Shown here: positions 26,447-36,100 of the stretch, piece after piece | Numbering within the stretch: the stretch's first letter is position 1 | How the letters are laid out: every line of letters begins with the position of its first letter | DNA from: an uncultured Robinsoniella sp. | Lineage (GTDB): Bacteria; Bacillota; Clostridia; Lachnospirales; Lachnospiraceae | DNA length: 64,000 nt | NCBI GenBank assembly: GCA_900539655.1 | Contig: UQCR01000011.1 | Coordinates: 1-64,000, forward strand | Direction: 5' to 3' | Program-made: the position numbers and the translations under genes | The notes under the pieces: model-generated | What the model was told of the DNA's origin: nothing | The model's database searches: none | Seen by the model: the letters and a program-made list of their open reading frames with translations, nothing else

Positions 26447-27016
26447 TTATTCTATATTTTTTATTATCTTTGCCGGAACACCTCCTGCAACAGCATTTCG
26501 GGGAACGTCTTTTGTTACAACAGCTCCTGCCGCAATTACTGCTCCATCACCTATCGTGACACCGGAAAGTATTGTTGCATTGGAACCGACCCAGACGTTT
26601 TGCCCAATATGAATTGGGGCAGGAATCATATCCCCCCTGTATCTGGGATCCAAATGGTGATTCAGCGTTGCAAGGACCACATTGTGTCCAATCAGGGAAC
26701 CGTCACCAATAGTAATTCCTCCCTGATCCTGAAATTTACAGCCCGAATTAAAAAATACATTTTTTCCAATGTGAAGGTTCTTTCCACAGTCGGTATATAA
26801 AGGCGGAAACAAATTGAATGTTACATCTACCGGTCTTCCTGTCAGCTGTTCCATCAGCGCTCTGATCTCCTGCGGAGTATGATAACTTCCATTTAATTCT
26901 GCTGTCAGACGCAAGGCCTCCTGTGAAAGCCAATGCATACACTCATGTATCTCAGATCCGCAGGTGATTCTTTTTCCGCTGTCCATATATTCTAAAAACT
27001 CTTTTATATCAATCAT
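26447..27016 (-). CDS. Sugar O-acetyltransferase (left-handed beta-helix)
   Basis: An acetyl-CoA-dependent O-acetyltransferase of the maltose/galactoside acetyltransferase group, 189 aa, normal length. The short helical N-terminus is followed by hexapeptide repeats from about residue 70 (LHIGKNVFFNSGCKF, ITIGDGSLIGHNVVL). The catalytic histidine is in LATLNHHLDPRY (about 119). VWVGSNATILSGVTIGDGAV and the closing loop NAVAGGVPAKII are conserved. It probably detoxifies non-metabolised sugars. It is divergent from a LysR regulator with a palindrome in the shared spacer, which suggests control by it. Confidence 0.9.
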   Translation of the reverse strand: MIDIKEFLEYMDSGKRITCGSEIHECMHWLSQEALRLTAELNGSYHTPQEIRALMEQLTGRPVDVTFNLFPPLYTDCGKNLHIGKNVFFNSGCKFQDQGGITIGDGSLIGHNVVLATLNHHLDPRYRGDMIPAPIHIGQNVWVGSNATILSGVTIGDGAVIAAGAVVTKDVPRNAVAGGVPAKIIKNIE

Positions 27017-27161
27017 TTCTGTTCTCCTGACTTTATTAATTTATTTGTCTGCTTATCCTGTCTATAATTTGTTCAAAGTATGGGACTATTCTGTATTACT
27101 TTTTCATTTACAGTATATTCCGGATACAATATAATAGCCAATACTTATATTATATTAATCA

Positions 27162-27180
27162 GCATAGTTGAAACCTATGC
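27162..27180. promoter_or_regulatory. Probable LysR operator and promoter element
   Basis: GCATAG (27162-27167) and CTATGC (27175-27180) are exact inverted repeats around 7 bases and contain the T-N11-A pattern of LysR boxes. It overlaps a possible -35, TTGAAA (27168-27173), which lies 17 bases before TAAAGT on the strand of the LysR gene. Autoregulation and control of the divergent acetyltransferase gene are likely. Confidence 0.5.
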
Positions 27181-27271
27181 ATTTTCATGTTAAAGTATAG
27201 ATAAAGTATTTATAGAAATAAAATACTAATGGCAGATAAGGAATAAATATAATTGCAAAGGAGATTTCCAT

Positions 27272-28168
27272 ATGGAATTACGGGTACTTCATTATTTTCT
27301 GGCGATAGCAAGAGAACAGAGTATTGTGCGGGCTGCGGAGTCCCTTCATCTCTCCCAGCCAACACTTTCGACACAAATTAAAAATCTGGAAGAGGAATTA
27401 GGAAAACAGCTTCTAATACGGGGAACAAAGGGATCGCGGAAGGTTACCCTGACCGAAGAAGGAATGATTTTGCGGAAACGGGCAGAAGAAATACTGGATT
27501 TGGTAAAAAAGACAGAGAAGGAAGTCACGCTTTCAGACGATATTCTAATGGGGGATATATACATTGGAACAGGAGAAACCGATGCGATACGTATGATTGC
27601 AAAGGCAGCAAAGAATCTACAGGAATCTCATCCGGGAATTCATTATCATATATCAAGCGGCAATGCCGAATTTGTTACAGAACGACTGGATAAAGGACTG
27701 ATTGATTTTGGTCTTATATTTTCCAGCGTGGATTTTACAAAATATAATTCTTTAAAAATGCCAGCCAGAGATACCTGGGGCATACTTATGCGAAAAGATT
27801 CTGAATTGGCTCATAAAGAAGTGATCTGTCCAGAGGATCTGTGGGACAAACCTCTCATTTTTTCACAGCAAGAGGATAAAGGTGGACGCATTACACAGTG
27901 GTTAGGTAAAAAAGTCACAGAATTAAACATTGTAGCCACTTATAATCTAATATTCAATGCATCCTTAATGGTTGACGAGGGTCTTGGGTATGCCATTACT
28001 TTTAATGGAATCATCAATACGACTGGAGATAGCAATCTTTGTTTCCGCCCTCTTTCTCCCTGTCTTGATAATGAAATGAATATTATTTGGAAAAAATATC
28101 AGTTGTTTTCCAAGCCTGCTGAAAAATTTTTGTCGGTCTTGCAGGAAGCTTTTAATGAAAGATTATGA
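27272..28168 (+). CDS. LysR family transcriptional regulator
   Basis: A full-length LysR protein (298 aa). The N-terminal helix-turn-helix reads FLAIAREQSIVRAAESLHLS then QPTLSTQIKNLEEELGKQL. The effector domain begins near residue 90 (GDIYIGTGETDAIRM), with DFGLIFSSVDF and GLGYAITFNGI as typical strands. Ribosome site AAAGGAGA. It is divergent from the sugar O-acetyltransferase, its most likely target. The ligand cannot be read. Confidence 0.9.
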   Translation: MELRVLHYFLAIAREQSIVRAAESLHLSQPTLSTQIKNLEEELGKQLLIRGTKGSRKVTLTEEGMILRKRAEEILDLVKKTEKEVTLSDDILMGDIYIGTGETDAIRMIAKAAKNLQESHPGIHYHISSGNAEFVTERLDKGLIDFGLIFSSVDFTKYNSLKMPARDTWGILMRKDSELAHKEVICPEDLWDKPLIFSQQEDKGGRITQWLGKKVTELNIVATYNLIFNASLMVDEGLGYAITFNGIINTTGDSNLCFRPLSPCLDNEMNIIWKKYQLFSKPAEKFLSVLQEAFNERL

Positions 28169-28191
28169 CAACCCTGAAACGTCAAACGCAT

Positions 28192-28243
28192 TCACTTCGA
28201 AAATACCATTCACATATTCAGTTGCAACCGCCCTTGTCATCTC
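28192..28243 (-). pseudogene. Remnant copy of the 3' end of the DUF5060-type hydrolase gene
   Basis: Plus-strand bases 28192-28255 match 5486-5550 with about 7 differences in 66. Read on the minus strand the copy gives EMTRAVATEYVNGIFEV, against EMTRAVAAEHVNGILEV in the intact gene, directly after the stop of the neighbouring EAL remnant. There is no start, ribosome site or continuation. It is a scrap of a second copy or of a duplication. Confidence 0.65.
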
Positions 28244-28336
28244 TTATGCATCAATATACACCATCTGCTCAAACTCCTGTATGGAAAGGGGCTTAGAACA
28301 CACATACCCGTGTACCTGATCGCAACCCCTGTTCCA
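28244..28336 (-). pseudogene. C-terminal remnant of an EAL-domain protein
   Basis: The minus strand encodes about 30 codons: WNRGCDQVHGYVCSKPLS, then IQEFEQMVYIDA and TAA (28244-28246). G-C-D-x-V-x-G-Y-x-x-S-K-P followed by F-E is the end of the EAL c-di-GMP phosphodiesterase domain. A stop lies immediately upstream (28337-28339). It is not the same sequence as the intact EAL end at 28371, so it comes from another gene of that type. Confidence 0.65.
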
Positions 28337-28370
28337 TTATGATTAGTTCTTGAAAACACTAATCTCCACA

Positions 28371-30455
28371 TTACTTTAGATAGTGTTTTTCGAATATTTC
28401 CATTTCTATCGGTCTGCTAAAGTAATATCCCTGACCATTTTCTACGCAACATAGGTGTAGGATTTCCCATTGTTCTTTTGTCTCAATACCCTCTGCTACC
28501 ATCTGAAAGCCAAAATCATGACTAATCTTAGAAATATGCTGCATTAAAATAAGTGTACGTTGATTTGTAGCAATATTATTAACTAAACTTTTATCTATTT
28601 TCAGAATATCAAAATCAACTTCTGACAGCATTGCCAAATTGGCACTATCCGTTCCAAAATCATCAATTGCTACTGTAAATCCAGCTTTTCTAAGCTCTGG
28701 TATTATTTTCTTTATATCGCAAGAAGCATCTTCACTTATTCGCTCAGTTATCTCTATAACAAGGTATTGTAAAGGCACTTGATACTCTTTGCAGATAGCT
28801 TGCAGGTCTTCTTTTAAAAGGGGGTTACGCAGAGATATCGATGAAAAATTAATGCAGATAGGAAAGAGTTTTTTTCCTTCATCCAGCCATTTTCTAATTT
28901 TTTCACATATCTTTGTAAAAACATATGTATCAATTTTATCTATTAATCCAGTATCCTCCAACAGGGGAATAAAGGTATTGGGTGGAATAATTTTACCATC
29001 AAGCTGATAACGAATCAACGCTTCGGCACCCATTACAGATTGATCTATTAATGAAAATTGTGGTTGAATGTATATAATAAAACGTCCACTTTCAATCTCT
29101 TTCTCTAATCCTTCTAAATCTGTCAGATGTAATATTTCATCATTGTGATGGCGATAACGTTTAGACGTTGGATTTTTACGATAAAATTCTTTTTTATCCA
29201 CATACATATTTGCATCCGCTTTGGAAATAACTTTATTAATATCCTTAACAGCTTCTTCCCAATTAGCACCAATAGCTACTTTGCAGTCGGATCCAAATTG
29301 AAATCTTTTTTTAAGTTCTGCTACTTTTTTTTCAAATAGTGCACATGGTATTTGGGGATAAACAATAACAAATTCATCTCCCCCTATTCGATAATAGTTC
29401 GCTTGATCAAAAAGATTATTCATTCTATTAGCACAACGAACTAATAATCGATCTCCTTCTTCATGTCCCAATTGATCATTTACATCCTTCAATCCATTTA
29501 CATCCAAGTAAATAACTCCTACTGAAACATTAGAATTATTTAGTGCTTCCGTATCTTGAATATAACGATTTCTATTATAAAAAGAAGTGAGGGTATCATA
29601 ATAACTTAAACGCGATAACTCCTGCTCATTCTCTGCCTGATGATTAGCCAGCAACAGGAAATAACATACGGTTTGTAGAAGAGTAGCTATATTCATAAGC
29701 TTATCTGGTGGTGGATTATCAACCCCTAAATATCCAATAAGTTTTCCATCTTGTTCTAATGGAGAAACAACAAGACTGCTAACAGCCTGATCTTTTAGAA
29801 TTTCATATTCTTCCACAGAATCATTTTTAATATCTTCCAAATTCGTGATGATAATACATTCTTTATTGTCAAACTTGGGAATCCAGCGTTCAATTGTAGA
29901 AAGTGGGATATCTTGTAATTTATCTTTCTGTGGCTCTATCTCTTTAGCACACCATTCATATTCATTACACATCTTTTCTCCAACAATATAAAATATATAT
30001 GATCGGTCAGCATCCAGAAACTGTCCCAGCTTCTCAAGAACAATGTCAATCGCTTTTTTTATATCTTTGCTGCGATATAACACACCGATACAATCTGTAA
30101 CCATTTGTTCTGCTTCCAGGGTAAATTTTAATTGCATTTTTTCATTTTCTATTTTTGTAGTGTCAAATGCAATTTCCATTCGGGCCCTTCTGCCATCCCA
30201 TTGAACTAATCGGTCTTTTAACAGATAATGACGGTTAGTAAGTTCGTTGGTATGCTCCCACGTATAGTTTTCTCCTTCTTTTAGATAGGCATTCGTACAA
30301 AATTCACAGGGTTTATCTCTGCCTTGTAAAACTTTATAACATTTATGTCCCAAAATAGAATCTATCTGAAAAATTTCCATACCTTGTTTATTTAAAAACA
30401 AGAGTTCATAATTTTCAATATCAGCAACATAAAGGAGTTCAGAAATATCGTTCAT
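28371..30455 (-). CDS. GGDEF/EAL cyclic-di-GMP protein, C-terminal part of a gene split by a TAA
   Basis: This open frame (694 aa) carries a PAS-like domain (residues 5-110, ILGHKCYKVLQGRDKPCEFC), a GAF-like domain (about 130-270), a GGDEF domain with the intact motif YRIGGDEFVIVYP (about 355), and an EAL domain with AEALIRYQ (about 477), VAIDDFG and VAEGIE. It could both make and break c-di-GMP. The coding frame does not begin here: it continues upstream in frame through 30456-30566 to a TAA at 30567-30569 and into the 165-codon frame at 30567-31064. The start ATG at 30455 has no clear ribosome site. Readthrough or reinitiation would be needed for expression as drawn. Confidence 0.8.
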   Translation of the reverse strand: MNDISELLYVADIENYELLFLNKQGMEIFQIDSILGHKCYKVLQGRDKPCEFCTNAYLKEGENYTWEHTNELTNRHYLLKDRLVQWDGRRARMEIAFDTTKIENEKMQLKFTLEAEQMVTDCIGVLYRSKDIKKAIDIVLEKLGQFLDADRSYIFYIVGEKMCNEYEWCAKEIEPQKDKLQDIPLSTIERWIPKFDNKECIIITNLEDIKNDSVEEYEILKDQAVSSLVVSPLEQDGKLIGYLGVDNPPPDKLMNIATLLQTVCYFLLLANHQAENEQELSRLSYYDTLTSFYNRNRYIQDTEALNNSNVSVGVIYLDVNGLKDVNDQLGHEEGDRLLVRCANRMNNLFDQANYYRIGGDEFVIVYPQIPCALFEKKVAELKKRFQFGSDCKVAIGANWEEAVKDINKVISKADANMYVDKKEFYRKNPTSKRYRHHNDEILHLTDLEGLEKEIESGRFIIYIQPQFSLIDQSVMGAEALIRYQLDGKIIPPNTFIPLLEDTGLIDKIDTYVFTKICEKIRKWLDEGKKLFPICINFSSISLRNPLLKEDLQAICKEYQVPLQYLVIEITERISEDASCDIKKIIPELRKAGFTVAIDDFGTDSANLAMLSEVDFDILKIDKSLVNNIATNQRTLILMQHISKISHDFGFQMVAEGIETKEQWEILHLCCVENGQGYYFSRPIEMEIFEKHYLK

Positions 30456-30566
30456 AGGAGCACGTAAATCTTCTGCAAATTGAGCTAAATGTTCTGCTAT
30501 TAGTCGATTTTTCTCTTCATTTTGTTCTAATTTCTTTCTTCTATTTAAATGTTTTATGCTGTAAAT

Positions 30567-31064
30567 TTAAAACAAAATTGCTAAAATAGAAAAAACACCA
30601 TTTAAAACAATTAAAAACATTTGTGCCTCAAAAACATTTTGTTCTGTTGTTACTTCTGCTATCTGCACAGCATCATTGGCTAGATTAAAGAATTCTTCAC
30701 TATATGTATAAAGTTTTTTAGAATCCCCTCCTGCTCTCACTGTTTTTATTTCCTGCTTTATACGATCCCAATCCGTTTTCAGTTCCTGCAATAAGCTTTG
30801 ATATTGATCGCTATCTAATCTTACCAATCCAATATCTCCCTCTCCGGCTTGCAATTCTTCAATTATTTCATCTAATTGCATCACTAAAGAATTATTCTCT
30901 ATACCGCTTAATTCTTGTTTTACCAATCTTTGTGATGCTCCTCGTACAACTCCCGTATAATTAATTACTTTCGCATTACCCTGAAGGTTATCGATTAAGT
31001 TTATGGATGTAAAACTAGAAATAAGAATCGATAGGATCAAAACAATTAGCACTTTTTTCTGCAT
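30567..31064 (-). CDS. Membrane-sensor N-terminus of the split GGDEF/EAL gene
   Basis: The 165-residue frame starts with a membrane helix (VLIVLILSILISSFTSI), then a helical extracellular domain (YTGVVRGASQRLVKQEL, the type IV pili/MCP sensor style), and enters a second helix (MFLIVLNGVFSILAILF), where it meets TAA. Beyond the stop the same frame goes on IYSIKHLNRRKKLEQNEEK and then into the PAS domain, as expected for the end of helix two and a signalling coiled coil. It is therefore the front half of one gene of about 898 codons with a single nonsense codon. Alone it would be a sensor without output. Confidence 0.75.
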   Translation of the reverse strand: MQKKVLIVLILSILISSFTSINLIDNLQGNAKVINYTGVVRGASQRLVKQELSGIENNSLVMQLDEIIEELQAGEGDIGLVRLDSDQYQSLLQELKTDWDRIKQEIKTVRAGGDSKKLYTYSEEFFNLANDAVQIAEVTTEQNVFEAQMFLIVLNGVFSILAILF

Positions 31065-31541
31065 ATAGCCACCTCAATATCTTTAGAATCGTTTTCTATT
31101 TATGAATAAAACCATGATCAAATTAACTTGATAATTCAAACCATTGTATATTAATGATATATTACATAAGGTCTTACGCTTCTTCCTGATGAGGTATTTG
31201 GCTTCTTGATACATCCAGCAAGCACCCTTATAGGAGCAAAGTTTTACGCAACTAAATACCATGCCGTGGCAATTTTTAACAACGTTCTTCCTTGTTCACA
31301 TACATATATAATTTAAAGTATAGCAAAATAAAATGAAAATAGCAACACTTTAGAAGTACTATTTTGAATGAATAAATGCTATAATAAAAAAATCTTCATA
31401 TGATCGAATGCTGCCCTTTGCAGACGAACAACGTTTGGAAGCACGATTAGTAACATTTATTGAGCGGTTTTATTGCATGTCAGTGGAGTATGGGAGAATG
31501 GTACAGAAAAATTTAATGTTTCATACGAGGGAGGTAATTCT
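31065..31541. other. Divergent intergenic region
   Basis: A 477-bp spacer, mostly AT-rich, between the split GGDEF/EAL gene and a GntR-like gene. An open frame of 43 codons on the minus strand (31083-31214) lacks a ribosome site. Frames upstream of 31542 on the plus strand also lack support. No c-di-GMP riboswitch fold was recognised. Promoters for both genes must lie here, but I could not pick one with confidence. Confidence 0.35.
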
Positions 31542-32981
31542 TTGGAAAATAATATGGAATTGCAACAGGTTGTTTATAATGTTATGGTCATGCAAATTAA
31601 ATTCGGTACGTTCCGCTCTGGTGAACGTCTTTCACGAATAGAGGATGCGGCGCAGTGGCTATTGGTTTCATTGGATACTATGCGTTATGTTTATAGTCGT
31701 TTAAAACGTGAAGGCTATATTACTCTGGCAAAAAGCGCTGGAGCTTACGTTAAAATAAATTATACGGAACAGGAGATTGAACAACACATTCAGGAATTCT
31801 TTTCCTGCCGTGCAACCGCGCTCATGGATTTGTGCCAATCACTTCCCTCATTGTACACGTCAGTCCTGTGTGCCGGAATGAAAAAATCTTCAGAAGAAAA
31901 GCTGGATGAAATTGAGCGGCTCTGCATAGAAAGAGGTCCGTTGCCACCCTATGAAATGATCCGGCATTTCCAAAATATTTACGGTGTTCTGGAAAATGAC
32001 ATGCTGATGCGCCTGGTCTGGCAGTCCTTCATGTTTTTTCATGCACCTTTTCTGAGTGTCCGGGAGCATCTGGTCTCCGTAAATGAGAGCAGCCACCCGC
32101 TTCTTAAAATGGTCACCCTTTGCCGAAATAAGGATTTTTCGGCTTTACCTGCTGTAATAAACGAGGAACAGGATCGATTGTATCTGGGGTTATGCCGGTT
32201 TTATGAAAAATACAGCATTAAATCTTCTTCACCTGAGCAAATCGAATTTTCCTGGAGTGGTTACAAAAAAGCCTCTCAGATCTGTTACTCACTTGGTCTG
32301 GAGATGTTAATCGCCATCACCAATGGGATATATCCCGCCGGCGCTATCCTTCCTTCTCTTGAAAGTCTTGCAAAAGAAAAACAGGTTTCTGTGAGCACGG
32401 TGCGGCGAACCCTTTCACTGCTAGGCGATATTGGTGCCACAAAATCCATTAACGGAGTTGGAACACAGGTTCTCTCTCCCGATCAAACAGGCGAGAACTG
32501 CGACTTTACCAAGGCTTCTGTCCGCAAAAGGCTGCTCGACTGTGTGCAAAGCATGCAGGTTTTGACATTATCCTGTAAAGAGATATCAAAAATTACTGTG
32601 GCCTCTTTGGATACTGTGGCAATTACGCAGTTTCGAGATCACCTATATGCGATAGGCAAAGATAATCGGTATGAACGGGTTCCCTACAGCATATTACAAC
32701 TGATTATCAATCGGGCGCCTTATAAAGCGATCCGAACTGTGTATGCGTCACTGTTTCAACAGTTGCTGTGGGGCTATCCACTTCGTGGTCTGCGTGGCAG
32801 CCAGGAAAAGCTCAATGCATTTTTCCTCCCCTATCTCGACGCTTTATTGCAGTGCCTGGATCTCGCTGATGCCGAAGAATTTTCCGTAAAGTTTGAAGAA
32901 CTCATGCTGTACGAAATGCGGTATACCATAGATCAGCTTGTCAAGCTGGGAGTTGAAGAAGCCGCTGGTCTTTCTTTGTAG
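31542..32981 (+). CDS. GntR-like regulator with two winged-helix domains
   Basis: A 479-aa transcription regulator. Residues about 5-70 form a GntR winged helix (FGTFRSGERLSRIEDAAQWL, then TMRYVYSRLKREGYI). A second one lies near 263-303 (IYPAGAILPSLESLAKEKQV, then TVRRTLSLLGDIGA). The helical regions between and after them have no known ligand domain. A longer frame reaches back to 31473, but GGAGG at 31530-31534 sits 7 bases before TTG 31542, so I use that start. It converges on the giant-protein operon. Whether it regulates that operon or the GGDEF/EAL gene cannot be told. Confidence 0.78.
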   Translation: MENNMELQQVVYNVMVMQIKFGTFRSGERLSRIEDAAQWLLVSLDTMRYVYSRLKREGYITLAKSAGAYVKINYTEQEIEQHIQEFFSCRATALMDLCQSLPSLYTSVLCAGMKKSSEEKLDEIERLCIERGPLPPYEMIRHFQNIYGVLENDMLMRLVWQSFMFFHAPFLSVREHLVSVNESSHPLLKMVTLCRNKDFSALPAVINEEQDRLYLGLCRFYEKYSIKSSSPEQIEFSWSGYKKASQICYSLGLEMLIAITNGIYPAGAILPSLESLAKEKQVSVSTVRRTLSLLGDIGATKSINGVGTQVLSPDQTGENCDFTKASVRKRLLDCVQSMQVLTLSCKEISKITVASLDTVAITQFRDHLYAIGKDNRYERVPYSILQLIINRAPYKAIRTVYASLFQQLLWGYPLRGLRGSQEKLNAFFLPYLDALLQCLDLADAEEFSVKFEELMLYEMRYTIDQLVKLGVEEAAGLSL

Positions 32982-33097
32982 GAAAGGGAAATGCCTTCCA
33001 TCTCCTCCTGGTGTAACGCAATATATTGCATCAATAAGCATAAATTATTATTGGTGCCAATCGCATCCAGCAAGTCCTAAGTCCCGTGCATAAAAAT

Positions 33098-33136
33098 ACA
33101 GGACATCAAATAACTTTCTGAAATCTGATGTCCTGT
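33098..33136. terminator. Bidirectional terminator between the GntR-like gene and the giant operon
   Basis: ACAGGACATCA (33098-33108) pairs exactly with TGATGTCCTGT (33126-33136). AT-rich tails flank both sides: ATTTTTAT on the minus strand and TTGTAAAACTTTTT on the plus strand. It can end both converging transcripts. Confidence 0.75.
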
Positions 33137-33176
33137 TGTAAAACTTTTTCTTATGTAATTCTCTTTATGATTTAAT

Positions 33177-36100
33177 TTAAAGGTCGGGGTTTCCATATAA
33201 AAACCATAGATTCTGAAAACGCAACAGCTTCTTTGGCAATGGCGTTAATGATGAGAATAAGATCAGATCAAATCGCAGTGCACTATTTTCTTCCGGTTTA
33301 TTGTCATAATGCTCTTCCATCCATTTCTGAATCCTGTTTTCCCATTCTCTCGTAACATTCTCCGTAGCTCCTGCCTTTATACAAACAGGCGTTTGCAGAA
33401 AGATCGGTAACTCCATAGGTGCCAGCTCATTTTGAATGATTCGGATATATTTTGCCTCCATCTGAATTTTCATCTCCATTCCCATACTCTCCCGGAATAA
33501 TTCTTTAAAAAGATCTTCAAAGCAGCGGCTAATCGGGCATTCTTTTTCTTTCGGTTTGATATCCAGTTTCTGACTAATATCCTTGAACGCAAAGTATGGA
33601 TTTTCAAAAGCTACATTCCCGGTACTGTAAATAAATGGCTCTGCAATCTCCCGGTTCTGATCCAGGGAAGAATCCTGCATCAGACAGCTATTACGTATTA
33701 CCGATATCTGAGCTAAGGCATTTTGCATTTCCAGCAAGTTCAATCCTCTCAGGCAGACAGTTCTCTCTTTTATCTTCTGGCCATCTGCTGCACTCAGATA
33801 TTCTTCTTCTGTGTCTTTGCGTCTATAAACATAGCTTACCATTGGATCCCCCAGGAGATTTTGTGCTGTTTTCTCTGTATTTGTATAAGGAACGGCTTCA
33901 TAGTATTGCGTATCCAACAAAATTTCAGGAATTATTCTGCCTTTTAACTTTTCTCCAAATAGTTTTATCATATAAACTTCTCTGCCCTCTATGTCCACGG
34001 ATGACTCTGCTATAAGAAAGGCATCGTTTTGTGCATCATCATTCCTTTTTTCAACTGTCAGGAGATGTTCGGAAGCCTGCGTTGCCTCATTCAAAATTGT
34101 ACTAAAAGCACTTAAAATCTTCTGAACCGGCTTGATGTCCCCTTCCGGACTTAATATGGCTGCTTCTCTGTCCATATCCTTCTTAAGATACGGATACACT
34201 TCCGTAAACTGTGCCAAAGCTTCAAAGAACAGATTTGAAACGTCACTTTTTACTATGTCTCGCTGATTCCATAATATTTTGCAGTGCATCACATCCTGAG
34301 GATAATGATAACTCAGCGAATACGTAAAAGAATAGTCCCATACAAGGAGCCTGCTGTAATCTTGACTTACATTTTTTAAAAAGGTATTATCACTTCCCGC
34401 AGCAGATAAATCTTCCTGCTTAATCATATAAGGAGAATCCGGATAACTTCTTAAAACCATAGGAATTGCCAGTTCTCCCATATCAGCTTTCACATTCTCT
34501 TTCGTAACAAATCCAAGCCATTTCGACGCTTCAAATTCCTTTATATTTCTCATCTCATGTACATCATGTTCCACATGGGTAATATGATATCCCAATCTTC
34601 CTTGAATATTAGATACTACTTCGCCAGACACAGAGCGCGCAAGTTCCTGAGCAGACACAGATACCGCCATATGTCCCTGTGGTTTCCCAAGCTCAATTTT
34701 CCCGTCAGAAACCATAATGTCTACATCCGATCCTTTGGTTTCGAATTCCGCCTGCCCGTAGAAACGAGGTGCTTTTCTGTCCTTTTCTACAATCCCGCCA
34801 TTTACCTCTGCCTTATAATCCAGAACGGCATGCACCTGATAAAAGCTTCCAAGCTTATTTAACAGCCTTTGTCTGAGACTTTCTCTTGCCTTTTTAGAAA
34901 GTGTTCTCCCTTCATCAGCAAATACCGGCATCAGCAGATAGCTAAGATTTTTAGCAAGCTGTTCTTTCGATAATTGGATTTGTTCCAGGTAAGCCCCTTG
35001 CCCCTGTCCTGCCTGATCCGCTAAATAGATCGCAGCCGCATTTCTGGGCGTAAGCATATCATCCACCGCCAACAGGACAATTTTCAGCCAGCGGTCCACA
35101 TCTATATCCGTAAATGATTTTTCACTTACAGGCTTTTGCTCCAGCCCGCCTTCTGTGGTGTATCTCTTCATGGGTATTGGTTTCACACTACTCCATAATC
35201 GGTTAGATACAGGCCGAATGACGCCTATAACCGGTTTTTCCCTGAACTGAATACCAACCCCGTTTTTTCCAAGACGGATCACATATAAAGAAGTGTCTGC
35301 ACAGTTTAAATCCGTTCCGGATGCCATCACCCGAAGCCCATATTCTTCTTTAAAAGCTTCTTCCATATGGAATGCAAATTTCTCTAAAGTCCTGGTGCCT
35401 GATTCATCTAAAATCATATGTGGCGGTATATTGCTTTTCGTCTCTAATATGCCTTCTATCTGCTCCATACCTTCCATCATAATCTGCCTTCTTCTCTTAA
35501 TACCCAGATTGACTGTCAGAGGGAATAATTCTTTTGTATTTAATTTTTTATCCTGAAGAGAAAATCTGATAATTTTCTCAACCGGCACAACTGGCCGGCC
35601 ACCGGAAGACACACTCTGCAAATAACAGGAAACAGAATCGTCCGCCTGAAACAACCACCCTGTTAACTGCTGCCACTCCTCCTCTTCAAATGGAATTTCC
35701 TCTCCTTCTAACAGGGAATGTTCCATACACAGATCGATTCCGTTTGAATCCATCAGCTGATCATATAAAGTTTGATAAAACCGTAACGTCTGCGCTGCAT
35801 TTCTCTGCCCGTCCTCTGCTTCATACCTGGAAGCATCAAACTGCAGTAAAAGAAGTAATTCCGGGTTCTCTGATATTTTCCGAACTTCCCATTGGACAGT
35901 CACTGAAGGCCAGGAGGAAATGGGATAGAGTTTATCACCATAACCAGTGTGAATTTGTGACATTTCTGCTTTTCCTGACAGGCGGTTCCCATAATAATCC
36001 AGCCATTCACTCTCTACCTGAAATACTTTACCGACACCTGCATAAGGGCTGGTTCCTTTTAACATGCCAGGATTTTCAACTGACACAATTTCCTTTTTGG

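Noticed and set aside
31083..31214. 43-codon minus-strand frame upstream of the split GGDEF/EAL gene
   Set aside because: No ribosome site and no recognisable composition; kept only as part of the spacer description.
31065..31541. Possible c-di-GMP riboswitch between GGDEF/EAL and GntR-like genes
   Set aside because: I looked for the GEMM-type core and paired arms and did not find them.
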